From Brevibacterium sp. RIT 803 (lineage in GTDB: Bacteria > Actinomycetota > Actinomycetes > Actinomycetales > Brevibacteriaceae), in the NCBI RefSeq assembly GCF_016892625.1, contig NZ_JAFEMW010000003.1, positions 523,586-587,585 of the forward strand: a stretch of DNA of 64,000 nucleotides, written 5' to 3'. Below the pieces are notes generated by a model. The model was not told where the DNA came from and ran no database searches. It was given only the letters and a program-made list of their open reading frames with translations. The position numbers were made by a program, and so were the translations under genes. Below are positions 33,365 to 42,474 of the stretch, piece by piece; within the stretch, counting starts at the first letter, position 1; each line of letters opens with the position of its first letter.

Positions 33365-34771
33365 GTGGCCATGACCGATGCCTCAAGCCATGGACATGCC
33401 GCCCCCGGGCCAGTTGATATCAGCCTGTTCGCGAAACAGTTTCAAGCGTTCCTCGAAACGATGGACCATTGCGCCACGCAAGCCTCTCGCGACCATATCG
33501 CTGCGGAACTCGGAGCCCACCTGGGCACGGATCCACGTACACTCGATCCCGTGCGCCAGGAGTTCGCCCGCTGGCAGTGGGTCGAGATTGATACGGCCCT
33601 TGATGAACTCGCCGAGGAGCAGGACCTTCGCGGTGTCATCCCCTCCCAAGATGCCAGTGGCATCAGTGACCTCTTGGCCAATCACTACAGTGTCTACGAG
33701 CTCGGCGCGATCCAGCGCCGCGCCGTTCCCACAGGACCAGGAACAGTCAGACATGTAGCCACGAACGCACTTCGCCTGTTGCGAATCGGCACAATCCCCG
33801 TCGTTGTCTTCGCGACCGAGCTCGAAGACGGGCCCGGTGATACGCAGAACATCGTCGTCGAAATCGTCTGCGGTAACCATCAGCTTGCACGCGAGACCCT
33901 GGCCAACATCAATGGATTCGTTTCGCGCAACTCGGTATTGCAAGGGCAAGTCGTTAGTTTTTTGTCGGAAGAGTTTGGATCAGACTCACTCAGTATCGAA
34001 TTCCACTCTCGTCCCCACGTTGATGCCCACGATGTGGTTCTGCCAAAGGGCAGGCTCGAGAAGATCGAGGCAACCGTTCTGGGCATCAGTGAGAGAGCAC
34101 AGAGGCTTCGTGCTGTGGGCCAGCATTTGTCTCGCGGGGTGCTGCTCTATGGCCCGCCCGGGACGGGTAAGACGTTAACGGTGCGATATCTCCTCTCACA
34201 GGCGAAAGAGACTACGGCGATTCTCCTCCAGGGTGAGTCTCTTTCGAAGATCCGCGCTGCTGCCACGGCGGCACGAGCTCTCGGGCGAGCAATTATCGTT
34301 CTCGAAGATGCCGATCTTGTTGCTGAGGACCGTGACTTCAATGAGGGTGAGCGGTCGGTGCTCTTTGAGATCCTCGATGTCCTCGATGGTTTGGGAGACG
34401 ATGCTGATATCGCGTTCGTCCTCACTACTAACCGGGTGGACGTGCTCGAAGAGGCTCTCGCGATGCGGCCGGGAAGAATAGATCTTGCTGTCGAGGTGGC
34501 CTTGCCCACTACCAAACTACGCAAACGCCTCTTCACCGTTTATAGTGCCGGCTTGGCGTTTACTGAGGAAGGAATCACTCAGGCTGCGAAAGCTGCGGAG
34601 GGTACGACGGGTTCCTTTGCTAAAGAAGCGGTCCGGCGTGCAGTACTACTGGCTCTAGACGCAGACGAGGAACCAGCTGATAACCATCTTTTGGAAGCGG
34701 TGAAAGCTCTGTCTGCCGAAGCGACACAGCTACGTGAGGCAATGAACTCAGAAGACGACGAATCGCAATGA
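33365..34771 (+). CDS. AAA+ ATPase (AAA family, CDC48/Vps4-like core)
   Basis: The 468-residue protein has a ~240-residue N-terminal region of unknown fold and a C-terminal AAA domain. Walker A is G-P-P-G-T-G-K-T at about 262-269, Walker B is I-I-V-L-E-D-A-D-L near 310, sensor 1 is T-T-N-R-V-D near 355 and the arginine-finger region is M-R-P-G-R-I-D. These belong to the classic AAA clade that remodels or unfolds proteins as a hexamer. Walker B ends in E-D rather than D-E, as seen in some family members. The start may be GTG 33365 or ATG 33371. Client and partner are unknown; the two small envelope proteins just upstream are candidates. Confidence 0.85.
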   Translation: MAMTDASSHGHAAPGPVDISLFAKQFQAFLETMDHCATQASRDHIAAELGAHLGTDPRTLDPVRQEFARWQWVEIDTALDELAEEQDLRGVIPSQDASGISDLLANHYSVYELGAIQRRAVPTGPGTVRHVATNALRLLRIGTIPVVVFATELEDGPGDTQNIVVEIVCGNHQLARETLANINGFVSRNSVLQGQVVSFLSEEFGSDSLSIEFHSRPHVDAHDVVLPKGRLEKIEATVLGISERAQRLRAVGQHLSRGVLLYGPPGTGKTLTVRYLLSQAKETTAILLQGESLSKIRAAATAARALGRAIIVLEDADLVAEDRDFNEGERSVLFEILDVLDGLGDDADIAFVLTTNRVDVLEEALAMRPGRIDLAVEVALPTTKLRKRLFTVYSAGLAFTEEGITQAAKAAEGTTGSFAKEAVRRAVLLALDADEEPADNHLLEAVKALSAEATQLREAMNSEDDESQ

Positions 34772-35234
34772 CCACACACCCACGCGATCGTCGAGACAGC
34801 GTCTCACCAGGTGCGACTTTGATATGTCAAGCAAGGCTCGTGCGCAAAGGCGACTGATGCAAGGTTCAGTGTCACCCCTACTGGCTCGAGTCCTTCAGGA
34901 GTGTCTCGTAACCAATATGTCGCGAAACTCATTGGTATTGCGTCGGAGGAAGTTCGGGACACTTTTCCAAAGCCGCGGCATCAGTCCCGATCTCCGGATG
35001 CGCCGCTCGCGGCAGCATAGCGGTCCAACGCTAGTAGCGCCGCCAATCACCGCACGGCTCCTGACTTCATTGTGCTTCGAGGTCAGTCAATGGCCCTACC
35101 CAATGAATTGCCTATCCCAGTCGCACACGATCGTTCGAAGCGGCACTGCTCGGGATTGCGCTCAATAGGAGGAAATGAATACCCTCCTTCACGCGAACTC
35201 ACGAGTAAACCTAATCACCTGTTAACCTTATTAA
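34772..35234. other. 463-bp intergenic stretch with no supported gene
   Basis: Frames here are short, and none has a credible start and ribosome site together. One stretch on the plus strand (about 34900-35005: S-G-V-S-R-N-Q-Y-V-A-K-L-I-G-I-A-S-E-E-V) looks protein-like but has no start and soon stops, so it may be a relic of a lost gene. Confidence 0.35.
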
Positions 35235-35870
35235 ATGGTGACGAAAGAAGGAACAGCGGGCTGGGACCCATCCACTCCGGCCCCCGGTGGCCTCGAGCTT
35301 GTACGGCAGTTCGCCAACACATTGGATTGCTATCGGCAGCGCGATGACTTCGCCGAGATCGGCCTCGCAGACGCAGTCCTCCGAAAAATCGACCAGGACG
35401 CGTACGACTCATTGCCAGCCAGGCCACAATCGATGCACCTCGATGACCTCATAAAGCTCCGTAGCGCCCGCGCCGCTTTAAGAGCAACTCTCGGCTGCAC
35501 AACCTGCTGGACGCTGCCAACCATCACATCAGACACCAGTAACACGTACCCACACCCCGAAATGAACGAAACAGAACCGCCAAGATTCTCATCTCCATGC
35601 TCTCTGGAGATCTCTGACCGCGGTGTGAAGTTCGTTCCCGAAGGCGGCTGGGTAAACGCTCTTACCGGCTGGCTCAGCCTGGAATTGGCCGTGGGTACGC
35701 GAACAGGCCAGACAGCGCGCTTGAAAGTATGTGCCAACCCGGAGTGCCAATGGGTTTTTTGGGATGCATCACGGCCAGGCACGGGCCGGTGGTGCTCTAT
35801 GCAACTGTGTGGTGGCCAGGCGAAGGCCCGTCGCTACCGTAAGAAAAAGGGTGGTGACGCGCATGAGTGA
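35235..35870 (+). CDS. CGNR zinc-finger (ABATE-type) regulator
   Basis: The 211-residue protein has an N-terminal ABATE-like helical domain (V-R-Q-F-A-N-T-L-D near residue 25) and a C-terminal zinc finger (L-K-V-C-A-N-P-E-C-x-W-V-F-W-D...R-W-C-S-M-Q-L-C-G-G-Q). The four Cys are spaced as in the CGNR finger, but the naming motif C-G-N-R is C-G-G-Q here. Such proteins are thought to be stress-linked transcription regulators. It overlaps the start of a DMT exporter gene by 8 bp, a common pairing in actinobacteria, so it probably regulates that exporter. Confidence 0.8.
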   Translation: MVTKEGTAGWDPSTPAPGGLELVRQFANTLDCYRQRDDFAEIGLADAVLRKIDQDAYDSLPARPQSMHLDDLIKLRSARAALRATLGCTTCWTLPTITSDTSNTYPHPEMNETEPPRFSSPCSLEISDRGVKFVPEGGWVNALTGWLSLELAVGTRTGQTARLKVCANPECQWVFWDASRPGTGRWCSMQLCGGQAKARRYRKKKGGDAHE

Positions 35871-36828
35871 CCCTGATGACGCTGGCAGAATAGACCCGTC
35901 CTCCCTTTCGCAGTGTTCGCGCAAACGTACGTGGCCTGTCGTTGCGGTCGTTCTTGTTGTTTTGTCATGCTTCGCTATCCAGGGATCGGCTGCGGTAGCG
36001 ACGACGCTCTTTGATGATATGAGCCCCATCAGTGTGGCCACATGGAGGCAATTGATCGGCGCGGCGACTCTCGTGCTGATCTTTCGTCCACGCTTGCGTG
36101 GTCGAAGTCGAGGACGGTGGGCTCTCATCGTTTTGCTGGGGATAGCGATGGCCGCGATGAACACGAGTTACTATCTTGCTGTCGAGCGAATCCCGCTCGG
36201 GATTGCAGCCGCCCTGTTCTACCTTGGCCCTTTCCTCGTCGCGGTAGCCAGCCTCAGACGAGCACGCCTGCTGGTGTGGCCAGCTATCGCGTTGGTAGGT
36301 GTCATTGCGATCACTCGACCCGACCAGGGGTCTGTGGAATCAATCGTCGGGATTCTGCTCGCCCTTCTCGCCGCTGCTTCCCTGGCCGGCTATACGATTC
36401 TGTCGCATCTGTTAGGGCGGTCCGCGCAGGCAGGCTTAGGTGATTTGTCGCTCTCGGTCTGTGTTTCTGCGGTTGTCCTATTGCCGACCCTCGTGGTCGG
36501 AAATGCTCCTGCGAATGGGAGTCAGATTGGGACGCTGATCTTGTTGGGTGCGCTGGGTGTCGCGTTGCCATTTGCCTGTGATTATCAGGCGCTGCGCTTT
36601 GGTGGGCCTGCTCTCGTCGGCACGCTTTTTGCTCTGGATCCGGTAGCCGGAGCTGTTGTCGGTCTCATTGCGTTGGGTCAGGTCCTCACCATGTCTGCAA
36701 TATTGGGACTCATCGCTATTTGTCTGGCCGGCGCGGGACTCACAATTGGTACTGCGATGGGCGAACGCCGACACGAGCTCCGCCAACCACAGCGTCACCA
36801 ACGCCTGGGACCAACTGGGACTCCGTAA
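35863..36828 (+). CDS. EamA/DMT-family transporter (RhtA-like)
   Basis: The ~321-residue protein has ten hydrophobic segments arranged as two EamA repeats, as in the RhtA threonine/homoserine exporters and YddG-type carriers. The first repeat begins near W-P-V-V-A-V-V-L and the second near V-G-I-L-L-A-L-L. The ATG at 35863 overlaps the end of the CGNR regulator gene (ATGAGTGA), giving translational coupling. Upstream codons in the same frame belong to the regulator's shadow. It likely exports a small metabolite or amino acid. Confidence 0.82.
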   Translation: MSDPDDAGRIDPSSLSQCSRKRTWPVVAVVLVVLSCFAIQGSAAVATTLFDDMSPISVATWRQLIGAATLVLIFRPRLRGRSRGRWALIVLLGIAMAAMNTSYYLAVERIPLGIAAALFYLGPFLVAVASLRRARLLVWPAIALVGVIAITRPDQGSVESIVGILLALLAAASLAGYTILSHLLGRSAQAGLGDLSLSVCVSAVVLLPTLVVGNAPANGSQIGTLILLGALGVALPFACDYQALRFGGPALVGTLFALDPVAGAVVGLIALGQVLTMSAILGLIAICLAGAGLTIGTAMGERRHELRQPQRHQRLGPTGTP

Positions 36829-37109
36829 TGCATTCGCGCCCATAGTCGCGACTTGTCAACGGTTTGCGGCAGCTTTTTAAGTCTGGTGACGAAGAGAAGT
36901 GTCTCTTAACTCTGCTGTCTCAAAACCCATGGGTAGTGAGGCGGTTGGTTACCAGACGCTCAACTTGGGGTCCGAACCAGAGTGAGTCGCCTTGGTAAGT
37001 AGCGTGGCCATGCGGTCGCTACATGTTGCGTCAGAAGCCGAATACGAGGAGGCCAGCGGTCTCGACGATGTCGCGGAGTGCGTCCTCAACTGGCAGGGAG
37101 GACGAACCA

Positions 37110-37766
37110 TCAACAATGCGCTTCGCGAAGCTTCAGTACATGAAGGACTGAATCCAGACGTCTACCGTCGCCTGGGGCGACGAAGTCAGAAAGACGACCG
37201 TACTCCTTGAATCCCTCCGAGAGGTACAAGTGCTTTGCGACCTGGTTATCTCCACGGAAGTCCAAAGTAAGTTGCTCTATCCCGATAACTCTTGCTTGTT
37301 CGATGAGTTGACGGAGCACACGTCTCCCGAGTCCTCTTCCTGCGAAGGAAGGGGCGACCGCTAATTTCTCTAAGTCAGCGTGCGGCCTGTACGTGGGACG
37401 GTGGTAGCGGCGCCAATAGCCGAACGCAGCGACCTGGCTCTCAGTCTCTGCGACGACAACGCATGACTCACTATCCGGATCGGTGGCCAGAGCCTCAACG
37501 AGTTCGGTGACTTCAGGCAATGTGGGCGGTGTCGTCCAGCCTAGTGCCGCTTTGACGCCTACGCCTGAAGCGATATCGGCAGTGCTTTCGCCGCCCCTAC
37601 CACGCTGGATGACCTCGTAGCGCAGTCTTTCCTTGTCCTCTCTCGTTGCGTAGCGTCTCGGTGAGCCAAGCGAATCGACTCCACGCCACCAGCGCGCATA
37701 ACACCGCCTGCACAGGCCACGCGCCACCACGGCACGGTCACACCACACGACTGCGCAAATGCTCAT
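37110..37766 (-). CDS. GNAT acetyltransferase with N-terminal Cys4 zinc-binding motif
   Basis: The 218-residue protein begins with C4-x4-C9-x9-C19-x2-C22 followed by Y-A-R-W-W-R, a small zinc-knuckle pattern common in phage and mobile-element proteins. A GNAT domain follows (about 85-215) with the acetyl-CoA loop in V-A-P-S-F-A-G-R-G-L-G-R-R-V-L and the family end motif Y-L-S-E-G-F-K-E-Y-G. The fusion is unusual: a DNA- or RNA-binding knuckle plus an acetyltransferase. It overlaps the upstream exporter-like gene by 4 bp (ATGA), so the two form an operon. Confidence 0.75.
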   Translation of the reverse strand: MSICAVVWCDRAVVARGLCRRCYARWWRGVDSLGSPRRYATREDKERLRYEVIQRGRGGESTADIASGVGVKAALGWTTPPTLPEVTELVEALATDPDSESCVVVAETESQVAAFGYWRRYHRPTYRPHADLEKLAVAPSFAGRGLGRRVLRQLIEQARVIGIEQLTLDFRGDNQVAKHLYLSEGFKEYGRLSDFVAPGDGRRLDSVLHVLKLREAHC

Positions 37767-38977
37767 GAGGAATCCTCGCCGTGGAGAAGCGTTCCGGTGG
37801 GTGATTGCTTGTCAGCTTTTGCATCGTTGACTTCTCGCGCCTCTCGAGCAGATGCGACATCGTCGACTATCACGGCAATATGTCGCATGCTGGTAATCAA
37901 CGAACCGTAGAGAGGCCATGACGTGGCGGGGAGATTCTGAGCATTGGACATGTCATCGGCCAACATCTCCAACCGGTCATAGATCGGCTCGACTTCAGAA
38001 TCAGGGTCGCCAATGGCGCGGCCAGCGTCTCTGACGATCTTTGACCACTTGTTGCGAAACCGTGTGTCCCACTCACCGTTTGCATAAGTTGCTTCGCGAA
38101 GGGTTCGGGCCAGATGTCGAAGATGTGAAATGCCCTCGTCGACACGCTGAAGAATATTCTCGTAACTCTCTTCATTGGTGTTCATTTGCTCGTCGTCTGG
38201 GCGTTTTGGTTGAATCGATCTGCGCAAGTTACCGCGGGGGTTGGCTCTCCGGCTTTCTTTTGCGAATCGTACTGTTTGCCAGGCAGTGCTGAGTTCATCA
38301 CTCATCGATTCTGTTTCGCGAAACCAGTCGTCGGCTCGATCAGTGTCCCAGGAATCGCTGAACTCTTGAGACATGTTGATGAGGACATCGCCCATACGGC
38401 GGTTGATGTTGTCAATGTATCTCGCGGCTTGGCGATCGCGGAGTGGAGGGACAATGATCAAATTGACCACCAGTCCGACAGCGACTCCCAATGCGACTTC
38501 GCCGATGCGTTCGAGGAGGAGAGGTTGCTGACTGCCGAAGCCACTGCCGAGGACGAAGATCGCAGTGGTGGCAATAGCGATGCCTTCATCGCGGATCCAC
38601 GAAAACCTTGCACCGATCAAACCGATCAGGAGCGCAAGAGCAAAAGTCCAAATGCTCACGCCCAGGTAGTGACCGATGACGAAGGACAAGGCCACACCGA
38701 TTGTCGAGGCGACTGTCGACTGAGCTCCTCGAGATAGTGACCGGTAGACGGTGGCATGGACTGTCAGTAGCGCTGTCCACGGGGCCAGAAACGGCATCTG
38801 CGAGCTCAAGACAGCGGCAGATAACCACCAGGCACCAGTAGCAGCGACGACGCTCTTGATGATCTGGAACAGGTCGGTGACAAGTTCGGGTTGCTTAACG
38901 AGGGCTGCTACTCGTTCTTTCATGTCTTCAGCCAATAGTCGATCCTTATTTTGAGAAGCGGACTCAAGTGTAGTCAA
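37763..38977 (-). CDS. FUSC/aromatic acid exporter (ArAE)-like membrane protein
   Basis: The ~404-residue protein has about five to six hydrophobic segments in residues 35-185, including W-T-A-L-L-T-V-H-A-T-V-Y-R-S-L and L-V-V-N-L-I-I-V-P-P-L-R. A long hydrophilic, helix-rich cytoplasmic part (about 190-404) follows, as in FUSC and aromatic acid exporter families. Some of these proteins export aromatic acids. The start is unsure: TTG at 38977 gives the full frame but has no ribosome site; ATG 38923 is an alternative. It is co-transcribed with the zinc-knuckle GNAT gene. Confidence 0.75.
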   Translation of the reverse strand: MTTLESASQNKDRLLAEDMKERVAALVKQPELVTDLFQIIKSVVAATGAWWLSAAVLSSQMPFLAPWTALLTVHATVYRSLSRGAQSTVASTIGVALSFVIGHYLGVSIWTFALALLIGLIGARFSWIRDEGIAIATTAIFVLGSGFGSQQPLLLERIGEVALGVAVGLVVNLIIVPPLRDRQAARYIDNINRRMGDVLINMSQEFSDSWDTDRADDWFRETESMSDELSTAWQTVRFAKESRRANPRGNLRRSIQPKRPDDEQMNTNEESYENILQRVDEGISHLRHLARTLREATYANGEWDTRFRNKWSKIVRDAGRAIGDPDSEVEPIYDRLEMLADDMSNAQNLPATSWPLYGSLITSMRHIAVIVDDVASAREAREVNDAKADKQSPTGTLLHGEDSS

Positions 38978-39135
38978 ATTTTATATCGTTGAGGCCGCAA
39001 GTGTTATTGCCTTCGCGATGCTTGAGCGTATCGGTACAGGTCGGCGATCCGCGGGTGCTGCAACGGTGCAACCAGGTCTCATGACGAGTTGAGGAATCAA
39101 CATGAACTCCCCTCCGTAATGTGAGAGGTCGAATC

Positions 39136-39879
39136 TTAATTATTAGCCGCGTGGTGAATCTTGAGCCAGCGGTAGATGGCCTGTCGGGACAGACCTGTCG
39201 CTTTCGCGACTTGGGAAACATTACCTGTAACTATGGTGGCCTCGGTCGCGAGGACCCTCAGGTCGCTCGTGTTAGATCGTATTTGTGTGTTCAGGATCTG
39301 TAGGCGCCTGAGTAGCAATCGCTTGGGCCCCGATTCAGTGTCGTCCGGCCTATAGTCTTGAAGCCACCGGTCGAGAGTGGGAGCAGTGACACCTGCGTTG
39401 CTGAATACGCGAGATTTTTGGATCCCCGATGCAACTGCAAAACATGCGATTCTTCGCCGTTGTTCACTGTCCCTTGCGATTTCGTCCCGCAGCAGTTCAG
39501 CGCGTGCAAGGTATTCGGCGGGAGTGAGCTCTGGTGCTGTTTCAGGTTCGTCGTCTTCGCCCGGTGAGCGTGCGTCTTCGCTCACCGGTTCCTGGGCATT
39601 CGTAGGCTGCTGGTCCTCTTGCGGTTGACGGCGTCGAAATTCGAGAGCGCCACCGAGACCGACAATGAGGTCGGGATCGTAGCCGTGCGAATCGGCTGCT
39701 TCTCGGAGTCGAAAGTACATTCGATCGTAGAACCGTGGCGTGCAGGTGAAGCGGACAGTGGGGCTACCGTCAAAGAAATTGTCGAGCCACTCTTCAAGGT
39801 GGCGAGGAATCGAAGTGAGGCGTGGGACTACTGAACTGTCGGGGCGCTCTGAATCTACGGGCTGCCTCGACGATTTCAT
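39136..39879 (-). CDS. Hypothetical protein with C-terminal helix-turn-helix
   Basis: The 247-residue protein has no recognised N-terminal domain; residues 85-125 are acidic and Pro/Glu-rich. The last ~30 residues contain V-S-Q-V-A-K-A-T-G-L-S-R-Q-A-I-Y-R-W-L-K, a clear resolvase-type helix-turn-helix, and a second weaker one lies near 160 (S-N-A-G-V-T-A-P-T-L-D-R-W-L). It may bind DNA with both. Moderate G+C and isolated position suggest acquired DNA. Confidence 0.6.
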   Translation of the reverse strand: MKSSRQPVDSERPDSSVVPRLTSIPRHLEEWLDNFFDGSPTVRFTCTPRFYDRMYFRLREAADSHGYDPDLIVGLGGALEFRRRQPQEDQQPTNAQEPVSEDARSPGEDDEPETAPELTPAEYLARAELLRDEIARDSEQRRRIACFAVASGIQKSRVFSNAGVTAPTLDRWLQDYRPDDTESGPKRLLLRRLQILNTQIRSNTSDLRVLATEATIVTGNVSQVAKATGLSRQAIYRWLKIHHAANN

Positions 39880-40019
39880 GGATAGATACTACAGTCGCAT
39901 CGCTATGATGCAGAGACCGAAAACGACTGTTGTGAACTTGTAACTTTCCAAGGTGGCCTGTCCCGCGCTCCACAAACCCGAGATCGACTCAGGGGTAAAC
40001 TACCTCGTAGCATAAGACC

Positions 40020-40583
40020 GTGACCACGAATATACGTACTGCTGCGGCCGTTGATATCACCGAATCAGCGAGGACGCTCGCTATCGCTTTCGACAACTAT
40101 CCTTGGACCAGGTGGAGTATCCCAGAAGATGATTACGCCATTCGGTTGAAGCGGTTGCAGGCCATCTACCTAACTCATGCGGTCGAACAGGGCCTTGTAC
40201 TGGTTAGCGATGACCTTGCTGGTGTGGCTGCGCTGCTGCCGCCTGAAAGTTCCGAACCTGCCGAGGCTTTGCAGGCAGAGATCGCAGATCTCATGGGCGA
40301 ACGCGGCGAATTGGTGTTCAGTACGCAGCTACCGCAACATCCGGAGAAATCGTGGAACTTCGCCACTATCGGGGTACGTCCGGAAAGCGCTGGCCAAGGA
40401 CTGGGCTCTTCGATAATCGAGAAAGCCTTGAAGCGGGCATCCTTGTCCTCGTTCTCCCGAGTCTCCTTGGAGACCTCTGAGGCAAGGAACGTCAGGTTTT
40501 ATGAACGCCACGGCTTCGTAGTTACTCACCGTACCGAGATCGAGAACGGGCCAACAGTCTGGACTATGGTGATCGAACTATAG
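40020..40583 (+). CDS. GNAT-family N-acetyltransferase
   Basis: The 187-residue protein is a GNAT acetyltransferase. The acetyl-CoA loop is V-R-P-E-S-A-G-Q-G-L-G-S-S-I near residue 120, and the family end motif is F-Y-E-R-H-G-F-V-V-T near 160. It uses acetyl-CoA to acetylate an amine, with substrate unknown. The GTG at 40020 is the only start upstream of the fold. Its 3' end abuts the broken pilin relic on the other strand, so it was probably inserted there. Confidence 0.8.
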   Translation: MTTNIRTAAAVDITESARTLAIAFDNYPWTRWSIPEDDYAIRLKRLQAIYLTHAVEQGLVLVSDDLAGVAALLPPESSEPAEALQAEIADLMGERGELVFSTQLPQHPEKSWNFATIGVRPESAGQGLGSSIIEKALKRASLSSFSRVSLETSEARNVRFYERHGFVVTHRTEIENGPTVWTMVIEL

Positions 40584-40752
40584 ACCGGGTCAGACAGGTG
40601 TGTGCTCGGACACTCACGAGCGTGATGAGCGCCCAGCCGGGAACGTCACCGCGGCCCGGTCGATCACCTCGGCGCTCGCCCCGGCGATCTGGGTCATCAG
40701 TTGGGAAGCCGATGACGAACACAGCGAATCGGTTCATCAGGTGGTGGAACAT
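40564..40752 (-). pseudogene. Truncated Flp/Tad-type pilin relic
   Basis: The frame starts ATG at 40752 behind AGAAGGAGACACC and encodes M-F-H-H-L-M-N-R-F-A-V-F-V..., then R-G-D-V-P-G-W-A-L-I-T-L-V. This is close to the segment that precedes and enters the transmembrane helix of actinobacterial Flp-like pilins (R-G-D-V-P-G-W-V-L-x-T-L-M). After Val the homology ends abruptly near 40612, and the rest (R-A-H-T-C-L-T-R-S) is unrelated sequence running into the GNAT gene end. The pilin therefore lacks its transmembrane helix and is a relic. Confidence 0.65.
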
Positions 40753-40850
40753 GGTGTCTCCTTCTGCGGTGCAATCGGTTTGCGGGGTGATCAGATGGTG
40801 AGGCCATCAGACGGTGGCAGGACCAGGCTGAGAGCCCGCGCCGGGTCAGG

Positions 40851-40990
40851 TCATGGACTCAGGTCGAGGATGGTGAGTGAGGGAAAGATAGCGAAGATGA
40901 CGGTCACCGGGAGCACGAATACGACCACAGGCACCAACATTCCGATCTCCTTCTTCCCCGACAGCTCGAGCAGACGGCGGCGAGACGATA
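40851..40990 (-). pseudogene. C-terminal remnant of a TadC-like (type II secretion F) protein
   Basis: On the minus strand the sequence R-R-R-L-L-E-L-S-G-K-K-E-I-G followed by a hydrophobic helix (M-L-V-P-V-V-V-F-V-L-P-V-T-V-I) and L-T-I-L-D-L-S-P before TGA (40851) matches the last ~45 residues of actinobacterial TadC proteins. Upstream (above about 40990) the similarity is lost. It lies directly before the pilin relic, in the gene order tadC then flp-like pilin of Tad loci, so both come from one decayed pilus operon. Confidence 0.6.
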
Positions 40991-41364
40991 TGTGCGGGTC
41001 GAGCCTATGATGTCCCAGCATTGGTCATCCATCTTGAGGATCCGACCGAAGCACTCGCTGTAGCGGCAGCCAGGGATGTTGGGAAGCTTGATGAGTATAT
41101 TGCTTCCGGGCTGGCCTAAGTGACGTCGACGCCGCGGCAGGGTCACCTGCAATGAGTCGGTCACCAGCGACGACGAGGGGCGAAGCCTTCGTTTCACTCT
41201 CGATCGTGTGACGTACGGGCGATCTGCGGCATCAAACTGCCTCCTCACCGAACTGCCTCGTGACCTGTGAGTTGCGCGATGCCGCGCTTCGCTGGAAACT
41301 GTTTCGCACGGACAGGTCGACATCACACCCAACGCTGATTTGGAGCTGGGCAGTTCTCGGAAAC

Positions 41365-42453
41365 CTACGTATCGTGGGCAACCAAGCGACTACTGGAGTA
41401 ATTCAGCAACCCCAATAGGTCCGCTCTTGCGAAGACTTCGCGCTGGCGGGTGGCCCCGGTGCCGAATCGCAGCAATCGCCGGATTCCCGCCCGTACACGT
41501 ACCTTGTCGTCGCTTCGAAGCAGGTCCGGGAGCGCCCGATCGAACATGGTCCACACCGCAGTGGCCGCGGGCACACTATTCTGGGCCTGAGCGTCCATAA
41601 GCTTGCCTGCCAATCCGAACCGCGCAGCTTGCCAATGGGCGACGTCGATAAGTTCAGCAGGGACCGCGTTCGCAAGCGGGCTCTCGATCTCGGCGTTAAC
41701 GAGGGCACGGATGAGCAATGCCAGCGTGAGAGCATCTTCTGCATGAAGTTGTACATCACAGGCTCTGATCTCCACGGTCTGGTGACGTGGCGACAACCGA
41801 ACCAGCCACCCCACCATGGCCGCATCGTCCACTAGGTCCGAACGTTGAAGTGCTGTGAGGTGACAATCGTAATCGTCGGCGTTGTGAAAATGGGGAGGAG
41901 TACCGTAGATCACCCATCGGCGATACTGTATCGATCGCCAGCTTGCGAAACCGCTATCGGCGCCACGCCACAGAGGAGAATTGGCGCTCAGTGCCGTGAG
42001 CACAGGCAGCCACCTGCGCATACCGTTGAGCGCGAGTACACCGGATTCCCTGTCAGGGATACCGACGTGGACATGCATGCCATTGATGAACTGCTCAGCC
42101 GCAATAGCCGGTGCAAGTGTAGCCATTTCACGGTAGCGTTCACCCTCGCTGATGGCGGGTGGGGCACCCGCGATCTGAGGCGCAGTTCCCAGCGACGTGG
42201 CGATGAAGCCAAGCTCATGGGCTGTCCTAGAGAGCTTCTTTCGGAAGTCAAGCAGTGATTCGAAGGCTTCCGAGGCAGTTCTCAGCACCGGAGTGGCAAA
42301 CTCGATTTGACAGTCGAGCCATTCAGTAGTGACCCGGCCACTGTGCGACGACAGCGCCATCAATGCCTTCTTCTGCTGTTTTGTAGGAGAAGCAGGCAAC
42401 AAGGTAGAACGGTCAGCGAGGATGAATTCTTCCTCAATACCGAAAGTAGACAA
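41365..42453 (-). CDS. ybdK: Carboxylate-amine ligase (YbdK/glutamate-cysteine ligase-like)
   Basis: The ~362-residue protein belongs to the glutamate-cysteine ligase 2 (YbdK) family, shown by S-T-F-G-I-E-E-E-F at the N-terminus, H-V-H-V-G-I-P-D in the middle and a later R-x-C-D. Members join a carboxylate and an amine with ATP; some show weak glutamate-cysteine ligase activity, but physiological products are often unknown. The TTG at 42453 is taken as start because GAGGAGG lies just before it; a GTG at 42474 is an alternative. It stands alone between the Tad relics and the CDGSH gene. Confidence 0.82.
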   Translation of the reverse strand: MSTFGIEEEFILADRSTLLPASPTKQQKKALMALSSHSGRVTTEWLDCQIEFATPVLRTASEAFESLLDFRKKLSRTAHELGFIATSLGTAPQIAGAPPAISEGERYREMATLAPAIAAEQFINGMHVHVGIPDRESGVLALNGMRRWLPVLTALSANSPLWRGADSGFASWRSIQYRRWVIYGTPPHFHNADDYDCHLTALQRSDLVDDAAMVGWLVRLSPRHQTVEIRACDVQLHAEDALTLALLIRALVNAEIESPLANAVPAELIDVAHWQAARFGLAGKLMDAQAQNSVPAATAVWTMFDRALPDLLRSDDKVRVRAGIRRLLRFGTGATRQREVFARADLLGLLNYSSSRLVAHDT

Positions 42454-42474
42454 CTGGCCTCCTCGGATCCGCAC

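Noticed and set aside
34824..35168. Plus-strand 114-codon frame between the AAA+ ATPase and the CGNR gene
   Set aside because: The product has no domain or credible start; codon use is unlike the neighbours.
36992..37210. Plus-strand frame and a protein-like minus-strand stretch downstream of the GNAT gene
   Set aside because: The plus frame is antisense to the GNAT end. The minus stretch (L-P-V-E-D-A-L-R-D-I-V) has no start and is too short to call.
40904..41332. Minus-strand 142-codon frame overlapping the TadC relic
   Set aside because: Its product is Arg/Ser-rich low-quality sequence in a different frame from the TadC similarity.
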